This document shows positions 41,162 to 51,035 of a stretch of 64,000 bases of DNA, piece by piece. The notes beneath the pieces are model-generated. The model was given only the letters and a program-made list of their open reading frames with translations, ran no database searches and was not told the DNA's origin. Location: the NCBI RefSeq assembly GCF_030371825.1, contig NZ_JAUDDM010000003.1; one strand, 5' to 3'. The stretch is from Collinsella sp944321445. Lineage in GTDB: Bacteria; Actinomycetota; Coriobacteriia; Coriobacteriales; Coriobacteriaceae. The position numbers and the translations under genes were made by a program. Every line of letters starts with the position of its first letter. Position 1 is the stretch's first letter.

Positions 41162-42016
41162 TTACGCGTGCGTGTTCACGCGGCGCCACTCGCGCGGGCA
41201 CAGGCCGAATGAGGTCTTGAACGCGCGCGAGAAATGCAGCTGGTTGGGGTAGCCCACGGCCTTGCCCACCTCGCCCACCGAAAGCGCGGTGAGCTTGAGC
41301 AGCTGCGCGGCTTTGGTCATGCGGTAGTCGATGAGGTACTGCTGAGGCGACTTATCGGTCGCAACTTTGAAGATCTTGCCGAAGTAACTGCGGTTGAGCC
41401 CCGTTTGCCGCGCGATATCTTCCACCGTGATGCCGTTTTGGTAGTTCTGCTCGATGTAGGCCATGGCCTCGCGCACATAGAGGTCCTGCAGCTTGCTCAT
41501 GGACGAGTTGCGCGGGGTCACGACCGAGCGCAGCAGATAGTCGACAAACAAGTAGGTGTGACCGATGAGCTGGAATGCCGACGCGTCCTCGTGGTCAACC
41601 AGGTAGCGCATCTCCTCTTCCATAAGGTCGCGCAGGTCATCTTGATCGGTTTGATAAACCGGCGAGGACTCCGATAGCCCCACCAGCGACAGCGACTCCT
41701 TCACGCGGATGCCGTCGAACTCGACCCAGATGTACTCCCAGGGATCATCCATGTCCGCGTAATAGGTATTGGTCTGGCCGGGGAAGATGAGGAAACCCTG
41801 CCCCTGCTGCAGGCGGTAGGTGGTCTGCTTTCCCGACTCGTCCGAGGCGACCAGCGTGCCACATCCCGAAATGATGTAATGGAACAGGTAGTGGCTGCGC
41901 CGAAACGGCCCGAAGGCATGCCCTGGTGTGCACACCTCTCGTCCGTATTGATACGGCATCAAATCTATGAATTTACCTCGGGAAAACCTGGAAGAGACGA
42001 TCTCATGGATCGGCAT
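41162..42016 (-). CDS. AraC-family regulator of the alpha-galactoside operon
   Basis: A 284-residue regulator. The N-terminal cupin (about 1-150) has FGPFRRSHYLFHYIISGCGT, RLQQGQGFLIFPGQTNTYYA and PWEYIWVEFDG. Two C-terminal HTH motifs lie in NYQNGITVEDIARQTGLNRS (with YFGKIFK) and LSVGEVGKAVGYPNQLHFSR (with AFKTSFGLCPREWR). The layout matches MsmR/RafR-type activators of raffinose-family sugar uptake. The ATG at 42016 has GAGGGG 5 nt upstream; longer starts lack a site. It is divergent from the ABC operon across 413 A+T-rich base pairs. Confidence 0.9.
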   Translation of the reverse strand: MPIHEIVSSRFSRGKFIDLMPYQYGREVCTPGHAFGPFRRSHYLFHYIISGCGTLVASDESGKQTTYRLQQGQGFLIFPGQTNTYYADMDDPWEYIWVEFDGIRVKESLSLVGLSESSPVYQTDQDDLRDLMEEEMRYLVDHEDASAFQLIGHTYLFVDYLLRSVVTPRNSSMSKLQDLYVREAMAYIEQNYQNGITVEDIARQTGLNRSYFGKIFKVATDKSPQQYLIDYRMTKAAQLLKLTALSVGEVGKAVGYPNQLHFSRAFKTSFGLCPREWRRVNTHA

Positions 42017-42334
42017 GTATGCCCCTCTCATATCCCCATACCGTATGGCAGAATGTCGGAATAGAACCTCACCTGTACCGTTTCGGCATATTATTCTATG
42101 CGACATTTTATACCATAATTGGAATATCTATATGCATATATGCTAGATGGCATCATTATGCCTGCTAACAGGGCATATTTCGCCTTTCCCAAGGTATGAG
42201 CGAAAATTGTGCCTTGCCGCTTCCCGTACGATTTACACCGTTTGCCGACTTTAAGGGTGTTTCTTCATGCACTGCTAAGCTATTTACCTGCAGGTTCTAG
42301 CACTTTGTAAGCTTCTATATCATTGTAGCTTCTT

Positions 42335-42363
42335 TTGTGCGAATATTGCTAACTTACTATAAA
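42335..42363 (+). promoter_or_regulatory. Promoter of the alpha-galactoside ABC operon
   Basis: TTGTGC and TATAAA are separated by exactly 17 bp, about 65 bp before the first ORF of the operon. The gap 42017-42429 is otherwise A+T-rich without a gene. An ATATGCATAT palindrome near 42130 could be an AraC-type or nucleoid-protein site. Confidence 0.6.
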
Positions 42364-42429
42364 CCTCGCAGTAAGAACTGCCTTTGTGCGCGCTAGGACG
42401 CATGAGGGCACACAGGAAGGGGTTACGCA

Positions 42430-43545
<1,116 letters not shown>

Positions 43546-43566
43546 GCGCGGAAGGAGGCTTTTCGC

Positions 43567-44853
43567 ATGCTGAACAAACCCATTTCCCGCCGTGCGCTCC
43601 TGGGAGGAGCGGCTGCCGGAGCAGCAGGCCTGCTGTTCAGCGGCTGCACCACCGAGCGCGCAGACGGCAAGATCGAGGTTGAGATCGTCAGCTACAAGCA
43701 GGAGGCCGTGAGCATCTTCGAGCACCTCATGGAGGAGTTCAACGCGGCACACGATGACATCTACCTCAATATCCAGAGCCCGGCAGACGCCGTGACCGTC
43801 ATGAAGACGCGCTTTGTGCGTGAGAACTACCCCGATGTCATCGGCATCGGCGGCGACGGTGACTACGCGAGCTTCACCGACTCCCAGATTCTCGCCGACG
43901 TCTCCGACTGCCCGACGCTCGACGGCGTACAGGACGCCTACATCGACATCCTCGACAGCGTGACCTACGTACCCATGGAGGGCATCTACGGCGTGCCCTA
44001 TGTAGCGAACGCCGCCGGCATGCTCTACAACAAGGATATGTTCGAGGAGCACGGTTGGACGATTCCCGAGACCTGGGACGAGCTGATCGCCTTGTTCAAG
44101 CAGATCCAGAGCGAAACGCCCGATATCTACCCCATCTACCTGGGCTACCTTGACACGTGGACCATCCTGTCGCCGTGGAACTCCATCACGGCGAATATGG
44201 TCCCGTCGGATCTCAATTACAAGGTGAACCTCGGCGAGGCCAAGTTCGCAGACTACTACCGCGAACCCGCCGAGCGCATGCTCGAGCTGCTGGACTACGC
44301 GGAGCCCGGCCCGTTCGCCTATGCCTATAACGACGCCTGCACCGCGTTCGCGCGCGGCCAGAGCGCCATGTACCCTTGCGGCTCGTTTGCCGTACCGCAG
44401 ATCCTCTCGGTGAACCCCGATATGAACATCGGTATGTTCGCCATGCCCTCGGCGGAGCGCGCTGAGGACCGCGTGGTCATCTCCGGTGTCGACCTGCAGT
44501 GGTGCGTCGCCGAGACCTGCGAGCACAAGGACGCCGTGTACGAGGTCATCAAGTTCCTGTCGCAAGCCGAAAACATCCAGACCTACATCGACGACCAGCG
44601 TGCCATCCCCTGCCTGAAGGGAGACTTCGAGCTCGATCCGCTGTTTGACGACATCCAGTCCTTCTTGGACGAGGGCCGCGTCCTCGACTACCTCGACCAC
44701 TCCTATCCCTCCTCCATGGGTTGCGACGCGCAGGTCCAGACGATGCTTCTGAACAAGGACATCGACGCGTTCCTGGAGAAATGGGACACCGATTGGCAGC
44801 GCTACAACCGCAATGTCATCCGTAAGGTACAGGACAGCAAGGGTCAGCAGTAA
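43567..44853 (+). CDS. Sugar ABC transporter substrate-binding lipoprotein (twin-arginine signal)
   Basis: A 428-residue family 1 solute-binding protein. The N-terminus MLNKPISRRALLGGAAAGAA contains a twin-arginine motif, then a hydrophobic stretch ending LLFSGC, a plausible lipobox, so it may be exported by Tat and lipidated. Ligand-domain marks include YGVPYVANAAGMLYNKDMFE, GWTIPETWDELIALFKQIQ and AMYPCGSFAVPQIL. The GH36 gene downstream points to raffinose/melibiose-type ligands. It sits 21 bp after the ATPase gene with GGAGG upstream. Confidence 0.92.
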   Translation: MLNKPISRRALLGGAAAGAAGLLFSGCTTERADGKIEVEIVSYKQEAVSIFEHLMEEFNAAHDDIYLNIQSPADAVTVMKTRFVRENYPDVIGIGGDGDYASFTDSQILADVSDCPTLDGVQDAYIDILDSVTYVPMEGIYGVPYVANAAGMLYNKDMFEEHGWTIPETWDELIALFKQIQSETPDIYPIYLGYLDTWTILSPWNSITANMVPSDLNYKVNLGEAKFADYYREPAERMLELLDYAEPGPFAYAYNDACTAFARGQSAMYPCGSFAVPQILSVNPDMNIGMFAMPSAERAEDRVVISGVDLQWCVAETCEHKDAVYEVIKFLSQAENIQTYIDDQRAIPCLKGDFELDPLFDDIQSFLDEGRVLDYLDHSYPSSMGCDAQVQTMLLNKDIDAFLEKWDTDWQRYNRNVIRKVQDSKGQQ

Positions 44854-44865
44854 GGAGGACGCGCT

Positions 44866-45729
44866 ATGGCAAGTACGGCTGCAATCGGGTCGAATCGCCG
44901 CAAGACCTTCATGGCGATTCTGATTCCGGTTCTTGTGCTCTTCTGCGCATTCAATACGATCCCGCTCATCACGGGCTTTTTGTACAGCTTCACCGACTCG
45001 AAGGGCTACGGCGCCTTCAACATCGTCGGCATCCAGAACTACATCGACATGTTCAGCGATACCCGTATCCTGAACTCGTATCTGTTCACGTTCAAGGTGG
45101 CCATCGTCGCCACGCTCGGCACGAACGTCATCTCGCTCATGCTGGCCATCGGCCTTACGAGCAAGATCAAGTTCAAGAGCGCGCTGCGCGGCGTCTACTT
45201 CGTGCCCCGCATCCTGGGCGGCTTGGTCGTCGGCTACGTGTTCAGCTACTTCTTCACCTACATCGTGCCCGCCATCACCGGCACCGAATCCATTCTCGCG
45301 AACCCCGACTGGGCGTGGGTGGCCATCGTGATCGTCGTGGTGTGGCAGGCCTGCGCGCAGACCACCATCATCTACATCACCGGTCTGTCGTCGGTGCCCG
45401 AGGACGTCTACGAGGCGGGCAGCCTCGACGGTGCCACCGGCTGGGACAAGTTCCGCTACATCACCTTCCCGCTCATCATGCCGAGCGTCACCACCAATAT
45501 GGTGCTCGTGATGAAGGACATGCTGATGGTCTTCGACCAGATCGTCTCGATGACTTCCGGCGGCCCCGCCCAGTCCACCGAGTCCATCTCCTACCTCATC
45601 TACAACAACGGCCTGTCCGGCGGCCAGTTTGGCTACCAGTGCGCCAACGCGGCGATCTTCTTCATCCTCATCGCAGTGGTCTCCATCCTGCAAACCAAGT
45701 TCTTGAACAGTAAGGAGGAGCAGCTCTAA
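44866..45729 (+). CDS. Sugar ABC transporter permease (MalF-like)
   Basis: A 287-residue permease with about six helices. It begins with the charged NRRKTFMAILIPVLVLFCAF and has the EAA loop DVYEAGSLDGATGWDKFRYI (with TFPLIMP) that docks on the ATPase. It pairs with the next gene to form the CUT1 channel. It is 12 bp after the binding protein, with AAGGAGGA before the ATG, and overlaps the next gene by one base (TAATG). Confidence 0.94.
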   Translation: MASTAAIGSNRRKTFMAILIPVLVLFCAFNTIPLITGFLYSFTDSKGYGAFNIVGIQNYIDMFSDTRILNSYLFTFKVAIVATLGTNVISLMLAIGLTSKIKFKSALRGVYFVPRILGGLVVGYVFSYFFTYIVPAITGTESILANPDWAWVAIVIVVVWQACAQTTIIYITGLSSVPEDVYEAGSLDGATGWDKFRYITFPLIMPSVTTNMVLVMKDMLMVFDQIVSMTSGGPAQSTESISYLIYNNGLSGGQFGYQCANAAIFFILIAVVSILQTKFLNSKEEQL

Positions 45730-46574
45730 TGGCTAAAGATAAAGTTAAAGAGCGGGTGAACTGGCCTATCACCATCCTGCTCATCATCGGCCTCATCACC
45801 ATCATCTTCCCGCTGTACATGGCGGTCGTCATCGCCTTCAAGGACCCCTCCGAGATGACGAACGACATCGCCGGCATCCTGTCGCTGCCGAGCTCTTGGA
45901 GCCTCGACAACTTCATCGAGGCCATCCAGGTCACGGACTTCTTCAATTCGTTCTTGAATTCGTTGATCATCACCGTCGTGGCCGTCGTGGCGTCGATCCT
46001 CATCCATAGCCTCGCCGCCTACGCGATCGGCCGCAACATGGATCACAGCAAGGTCTACAAGGCATCGTACTACTTCATCATCGCCGGCATGTACGTGCCC
46101 TTCGCGATCCTGATGATGCCGCTCGTCAAGCAGACCGCCGTGATGCACCTCGACAACATGGTCGGCGTCATGATCCTCTACATCGTGTTCTACATGCCCA
46201 TGAACATGATGCTCTACACCGGCTACCTGCGTAACATCCCCATCGCGCTCGAAGAGGCGGCGCGCATGGACGGCGCCTCCACCTGGAGCACCTATTGGAA
46301 GGTCATCTTCCCGCTCATGAAGCCCATGCACGCCACCGTCGCCGTCATCACCGGCTTGGCCGTGTGGAACGACGTCATGACCCCGCTCGTCATCATGGGC
46401 GGCCAGGGCGTGAACACGCTGCCGCTGGCGCAGATGAACTTCCAGACCGCGTTCTCGACGAATTACAACCTGGCGTTCGCGTCCTACCTGCTGGCCATGC
46501 TTCCCATGATCATCTTCTACATCGTTGCGCAGAAGCAGATCATCGGCGGCGTCACCAACGGCGCGGTCAAGTAA
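45729..46574 (+). CDS. Sugar ABC transporter permease (MalG-like)
   Basis: A 281-residue permease with six helices. The EAA loop is ALEEAARMDGASTWSTYWKV (with IFPLMKP), and the ending FYIVAQKQIIGGVTNGAVK is typical of the MalG group. It is translationally coupled to the preceding permease by a TAATG overlap, with AAGGAGGAGC as ribosome site. Confidence 0.94.
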   Translation: MAKDKVKERVNWPITILLIIGLITIIFPLYMAVVIAFKDPSEMTNDIAGILSLPSSWSLDNFIEAIQVTDFFNSFLNSLIITVVAVVASILIHSLAAYAIGRNMDHSKVYKASYYFIIAGMYVPFAILMMPLVKQTAVMHLDNMVGVMILYIVFYMPMNMMLYTGYLRNIPIALEEAARMDGASTWSTYWKVIFPLMKPMHATVAVITGLAVWNDVMTPLVIMGGQGVNTLPLAQMNFQTAFSTNYNLAFASYLLAMLPMIIFYIVAQKQIIGGVTNGAVK

Positions 46575-46625
46575 GCGCATTGATAAGACGATATGCACTG
46601 CTCGTGTAGCTTGTAACCCCTTTTC

Positions 46626-46651
46626 GTTGGGCCCCGATACCGGGGCCCAAC
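46626..46651 (+). terminator. Hairpin between permease and alpha-galactosidase genes
   Basis: GTTGGGCCCCG-ATAC-CGGGGCCCAAC is a perfect 11-bp stem in the 156-bp gap. Without a T-run it may tune expression of the downstream gene or protect the 3' end. Confidence 0.6.
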
Positions 46652-46730
46652 TGCCGTAAAATACCGTCCGGCCGCGATACGGCCAACCACCCCAATACAT
46701 CCCCTACTAAGAGAAACTGAGCGAGGTACG

Positions 46731-48926
46731 ATGTCGATTTGCATTGACAACGCAACGAGGACGTTCACCCTGCACACGCAAAACACGACCTATCAGATGC
46801 GGGTAGACGAATACGGCTACCTGCTCCATCTGTACTACGGCACGCGCAGCGAAGGAACCATGGACTACCTTCCCACCTACGCGGACCGCAGTGGTTGCTG
46901 CACCTGCCCGCACGATGTGGCGACGCGCACCTATTCGCTCGACGTGCTGCCCCAGGAGTTCCCGTTCCAGGGCAACGGCGATCTGCGCAGCACCCTGTTC
47001 GTCGTGCGCGACGGCCAGGGCACGTTCGGCTGCGACCTGCGCTATGCGCGCCACGAGGTGCGCCCCGGCAAGTACGCGCTCGCCGGGCTGCCGGCAGCCT
47101 ATGCCAACGCCGATACCGACGGGGCCGAGACGCTGTCCGTCACGCTGACGGATACCCGCCTGGGTGTTGAGGTCGAGCTGCTCTTTGGCGTGATTCCCGC
47201 CATCGACATCATCACGCGCGCCGCAGTGGTGAAGAACCTGGGCGACGCCCGCGTGACCGTCGAGAAGCTGCAGAGCGCCTGCCTGGACTTCGTCCACGGT
47301 GACTTCGACGTCATCACCTTCAACGGCCAGCACTGCATGGAGCGCAAGCCGAGCCGCCAGCAGGTGCTGCCGGGCAGCTTCAGCGTGGGCAGCCGTCGCG
47401 GCCAGTCCTCGCACCAGTACAACCCGTTCATGATCCTGTGCGACCGCAGCGCCACCGAGACCGCCGGCCGCGCCTGGTCCATGACCTTCGTGTACAGCGG
47501 CAACTTCAAGGCCGAGGTCGAGCAGACCCAGTACCAGCAGATCCGCATGCAGATGGGCCTTTCCGACGAGCTGTTCTCCTACCCGCTGGAGCCCGGTGAG
47601 CAGCTGGTGGCGCCCGAGGTCATCATGACCTACTCCAACGCCGGCCTTGAGCGCATCTCGCACAACCTGCACCGCTGCATCCGCCGCCACGTGTGCCGCG
47701 GCGAGTGGCGCGACGCCCCGCGCCCCATCTTGGTGAACAGCTGGGAGGCGCACTACTTCAACTTCACCGGCGACGAGCTTGTACGCCTGGCGAGCAAGGC
47801 TGCTGACCTGGGCATGGATATGCTCGTCATGGATGACGGCTGGTTCGGCGCGCGCCACGACGACTTCCGCTCGCTCGGTGACTGGACCGTCAACGAGGAG
47901 AAGCTCGGAGGAACGCTGGGCGAGCTCATCGAGCGCATCAACGCGACGGGCGTGAAGTTCGGCATCTGGGTCGAGCCCGAGATGGTCAACGAGAACAGCG
48001 ACCTGTTCCGCGCGCACCCCGACTGGGCGCTCGCCATCCCCGGCAAGGAGCCGGCGCTCGGCCGCGACCAGCTGGTGCTCGACTTCTCGCGCCCCGAGGT
48101 CCGCGACAACATCTTCGACCAGCTGTGTGCCGTGCTCGACCAGGGCAACATCGAGTACCTCAAGTGGGACTTCAACCGCAGCCTGGTAGACGTGTACTCC
48201 CGCGCCGCAAATGACCAGGGCCGCGTGGTCTACGACTACTACCTGGGTCTCTATGACATGCTCGAGCGTCTGGTCCAGCGCTATCCGCACCTGCTCATCG
48301 AGGGCTGCGCCGCGGGCGGCGGGCGCTTCGATGCAGGCTGGTTCCACTACGCCCCGCAGTTCTGGACGAGCGACAATACCGATGGCCACGACCGCATGAC
48401 CATCCAGTACGGCAGCTCATTCGGCTACCCCTGCTCCGTGATGGGCGCGCACGTGTCGGCCTGTCCCAACGAGGTCAACGGCCGCACCGTGTCGCTTTCT
48501 GCCCGCGGGCTCATCGCCATGGCGGGCGGCGGCTTTGGCTACGAGCTCGACCTGCTGGAGCTTCCCGAGCGCGCCTGCGAGATCATCCGCAACCAGGTTG
48601 AGCAGTTCCATTCCATGGAGCAGCTGGTGCGCGAGGGCATGTACTACCGCCTGACGAACCCCATGACCGACGACCTGTACGCGTGGGAGTTCGTGGCGGA
48701 GGACGGCAGCGAGGCCATCGTGAACGTCGTGGTCGCCAAGGCCGAGGGCTACGGCGAGGCCAAGTACGTCACGCCGCGCGGCCTGACGAGCGGCGCGCTG
48801 TACCGCGAGGCGGGCTCCGGACGCGTCTTTGCCGCCGACGCCCTCATGGACATGGGCCTGCCCATGCCGGTGAGCTCGGCGCTCTACATGAGCCGCAGCT
48901 ACCGCTTCGAGCGCGTGGAGGCTTAA
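46731..48926 (+). CDS. Alpha-galactosidase, GH36
   Basis: A 731-residue glycosidase that releases galactose from melibiose, raffinose and similar sugars. GH36 features are VNSWEAHYFNFTGDELVRLA, the active-site DMLVMDDGWFGARHDD, KFGIWVEPEMVNENSDLFRA, the nucleophile Asp in IEYLKWDFNRSL and the acid/base Asp in FWTSDNTDGHDRMTIQYGSS. There is no signal peptide, so it acts in the cytoplasm on transported oligosaccharides. It follows the transporter genes and has its own strong terminator. Confidence 0.95.
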   Translation: MSICIDNATRTFTLHTQNTTYQMRVDEYGYLLHLYYGTRSEGTMDYLPTYADRSGCCTCPHDVATRTYSLDVLPQEFPFQGNGDLRSTLFVVRDGQGTFGCDLRYARHEVRPGKYALAGLPAAYANADTDGAETLSVTLTDTRLGVEVELLFGVIPAIDIITRAAVVKNLGDARVTVEKLQSACLDFVHGDFDVITFNGQHCMERKPSRQQVLPGSFSVGSRRGQSSHQYNPFMILCDRSATETAGRAWSMTFVYSGNFKAEVEQTQYQQIRMQMGLSDELFSYPLEPGEQLVAPEVIMTYSNAGLERISHNLHRCIRRHVCRGEWRDAPRPILVNSWEAHYFNFTGDELVRLASKAADLGMDMLVMDDGWFGARHDDFRSLGDWTVNEEKLGGTLGELIERINATGVKFGIWVEPEMVNENSDLFRAHPDWALAIPGKEPALGRDQLVLDFSRPEVRDNIFDQLCAVLDQGNIEYLKWDFNRSLVDVYSRAANDQGRVVYDYYLGLYDMLERLVQRYPHLLIEGCAAGGGRFDAGWFHYAPQFWTSDNTDGHDRMTIQYGSSFGYPCSVMGAHVSACPNEVNGRTVSLSARGLIAMAGGGFGYELDLLELPERACEIIRNQVEQFHSMEQLVREGMYYRLTNPMTDDLYAWEFVAEDGSEAIVNVVVAKAEGYGEAKYVTPRGLTSGALYREAGSGRVFAADALMDMGLPMPVSSALYMSRSYRFERVEA

Positions 48927-48961
48927 CAGCGGCTTTGCGCCCAGTGCCCAACGACGCAATC

Positions 48962-48994
48962 GCCCCTCTTGGCTTTGGCCAAGAGGGGCTTTTT
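48962..48994 (+). terminator. Intrinsic terminator of the GH36 gene
   Basis: GCCCCTCTTGGC-TTTG-GCCAAGAGGGGC followed by TTTTT: a textbook terminator 36 bp past the stop. From here to 49292 I see no supported gene. Confidence 0.95.
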
Positions 48995-49292
48995 CATGGG
49001 AACGTGTTGCGGCATGAGCCCGCTACCTTGAGCTTCACATCAAGCCGTCGCGCCCGCAGAAGCCGCCTTCGCGCCGGCCTGCGCCGCCACGCGCACCCGA
49101 TCGAGGTAGCCGCCGCGATACAGCAGGCACAGGGCGCGATCGGGCGCCATGACGTCATCGGGAGTCGTCTTTTCGTTTGCGATACCGCTTGCTTTACACC
49201 TTTACGCTACCATGAACCGAACGCCGCGCTCCAGACATCTCGCGCGAGGAACCTGTGTTTCGCGCCAACGGTCCCATCTTATCCCCTCGCGA

Positions 49293-49327
49293 TAAAAAAG
49301 CCCCGTGCCGGGGCATCGGCACGGGGC
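49293..49327 (-). terminator. Intrinsic terminator of galT
   Basis: On the minus strand GCCCCGTGCCG pairs with CGGCACGGGGC (perfect 11 bp) and is followed by TTTTTTATC, 38 bp past the galT stop. Confidence 0.93.
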
Positions 49328-49364
49328 GCGCAGGAGAGAAATCGTAGGTGTTCGCGCAGATGCG

Positions 49365-51035
49365 CTACAGGGCGGCGAGGAACCGATCCTGAGCGGCGCG
49401 ACCGGCATCGTCCCACTTGAAGACGCCGGCATCGGCAAGCACGTGGCCAAAGACATCGCTCACGCCGTCGCGAATGATCTGCTCGGCGGTGTCCTCGGCG
49501 AGATCGGGATGCGCTGCTGCAAGTTCAAGCGCCCAAGCGGCATGCGATGCCGTCAGCGGGTCGGCTTCCAGCTCCTCCGCAAGAGCACCGGAATCGGCAT
49601 CGCCAGCGTGCGCCAGCAGGTGCACGCGCACCGCCGCAAGCTCATCGACCAGGCGCGGCGGCAAAATTGCCAGACCCATGACCTCGATGAGGCCGATGTT
49701 CTCCTTCTTGATGTGATGCCACTCGGCATGCGGGTGGAACACGCCCAGGGGATGCTCGTCGGTGGTGATGTTGCAGCGCAGGGCCAGGTAGAGCACGTAG
49801 GAGCCATCGACCTTACAGGCGACCGGCGTGATGGTGTTGCGGCGAACCGTCTCGCCGTCCTCAACGGTCTGAGCGATGACGCCCGCCTCCTCGTGCGTGT
49901 AGCTGCGCCATACCTCGAGCACGTGCGCGGCGGCGTCGAGCAGCTGCTCGCGATCGGCGCTCGTGAGGCGCAGCACGCTCATGGGCCAGCGCACGACCTC
50001 GCAAGCCACGCCGTCGAAGCCTGCAAGCTCGAACGTCTTGGCGGCGGGCGCCTTCATCATGGGGAAGACGTGACGGCCGCCCTGGAAGTGGTCGTGCGAG
50101 AGGATGGACCCGCCCACGATGGGCAAGTCGGCGTTGGAGCCCACGAAGTAGTGGCCGAACAGGTCGACGAAATCGAGCAGGCGGCTCATATTCTCGCGGT
50201 CCACATGCATGAGGCGGTGCTCGGCGCTCATAGCGATGCAGTGCTCGTTGAAGTACGCATACGGGCTGTACTGCAGGCCCCAGTGCTCCCCGCCCAGCGT
50301 GATGGGCAGGATGCGCAGGTTCTGACGGGCGGGGTGCGCGCCGTGCGGGGCACCCGCGCCACGGCCGTGGTAGCCCTCGTTTTCCATACAGAGCTGGCAG
50401 GCGGGGTACACATCCCCCGTGTCCTTGACCGCACCGGCGGCCGCGATAGCCTTGGGGTCCTTCTCCGGCTTGGAGAGGTTGATGGTGATCTCGAGCTCGC
50501 CCCACTCCGTTGCCGAGGTCCAGGCGATGTTCTTCGCGATGGCGGCCTTGCGCACGTAGCGGCTGTCGCAGCTCATCTTGTAGAACCAGTCGGTCGCCGC
50601 CTTGGCGCCGAAGCTGCGATAGAGCGTGGCGAAGGTGCGCTCGACCTCGGAGGGACGCGGCATGAGGATGTTCATCACGCGCGTGGCGATGCGGTCGGCG
50701 CCCGACGGCGTGTCCTCCTCGCAGCCGTTGGCAACGCCCGCTGCCGCGATGCGCTCGATGGTGCCTTCAAGGTCGAAGGCGTCGTCACCCGTGGCCACGT
50801 TGGGCACCGGGGCCTCGCCCGTAAGGTCAGAGGTCGGCGCGGTCGCGTAGGCGGCCGCCAGGTACACCTCGGTATGCGGAGCGGCAGGGCCCGGGGCACC
50901 TACGGCCTCGAGCACGCTGTTATGCGCCCACACGGCATCGGCCGGCGCCACCAGGCCGCAGCGGATGGCGTAGCGTACGAGCGCCTCGATGTCGGCCGCG
51001 AGCGCCGCGGCGTCGTAGGTCTTCTCTACAGCCAT
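49365..51035 (-). CDS. galT: UDP-glucose--hexose-1-phosphate uridylyltransferase (Gram-positive type)
   Basis: A 556-residue class 2 GalT of the Leloir pathway, converting galactose-1-P and UDP-glucose to UDP-galactose and glucose-1-P. It has the family Cys-motif YPACQLCMENEGYHGR, NLRILPITLGGEHWGLQYSP, YFNEHCIAMSAEHRLMHVDR and the catalytic ILSHDHFQGGRHVFPM with the nucleophilic His. The length fits the Gram-positive family (about 490-560) rather than E. coli GalT (348). It overlaps galK by 10 bp. Confidence 0.95.
   Translation of the reverse strand: MAVEKTYDAAALAADIEALVRYAIRCGLVAPADAVWAHNSVLEAVGAPGPAAPHTEVYLAAAYATAPTSDLTGEAPVPNVATGDDAFDLEGTIERIAAAGVANGCEEDTPSGADRIATRVMNILMPRPSEVERTFATLYRSFGAKAATDWFYKMSCDSRYVRKAAIAKNIAWTSATEWGELEITINLSKPEKDPKAIAAAGAVKDTGDVYPACQLCMENEGYHGRGAGAPHGAHPARQNLRILPITLGGEHWGLQYSPYAYFNEHCIAMSAEHRLMHVDRENMSRLLDFVDLFGHYFVGSNADLPIVGGSILSHDHFQGGRHVFPMMKAPAAKTFELAGFDGVACEVVRWPMSVLRLTSADREQLLDAAAHVLEVWRSYTHEEAGVIAQTVEDGETVRRNTITPVACKVDGSYVLYLALRCNITTDEHPLGVFHPHAEWHHIKKENIGLIEVMGLAILPPRLVDELAAVRVHLLAHAGDADSGALAEELEADPLTASHAAWALELAAAHPDLAEDTAEQIIRDGVSDVFGHVLADAGVFKWDDAGRAAQDRFLAAL

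Noticed and set aside
49040..49150. A 36-codon minus-strand frame (MAPDRALCLLYRGGYLDRVR...) in the gap between the GH36 gene and galT, with protein-like composition.
   Set aside because: No ribosome site, an in-frame stop a short way upstream, and no recognisable family. It may be a decayed gene remnant, but I cannot support it as a feature.
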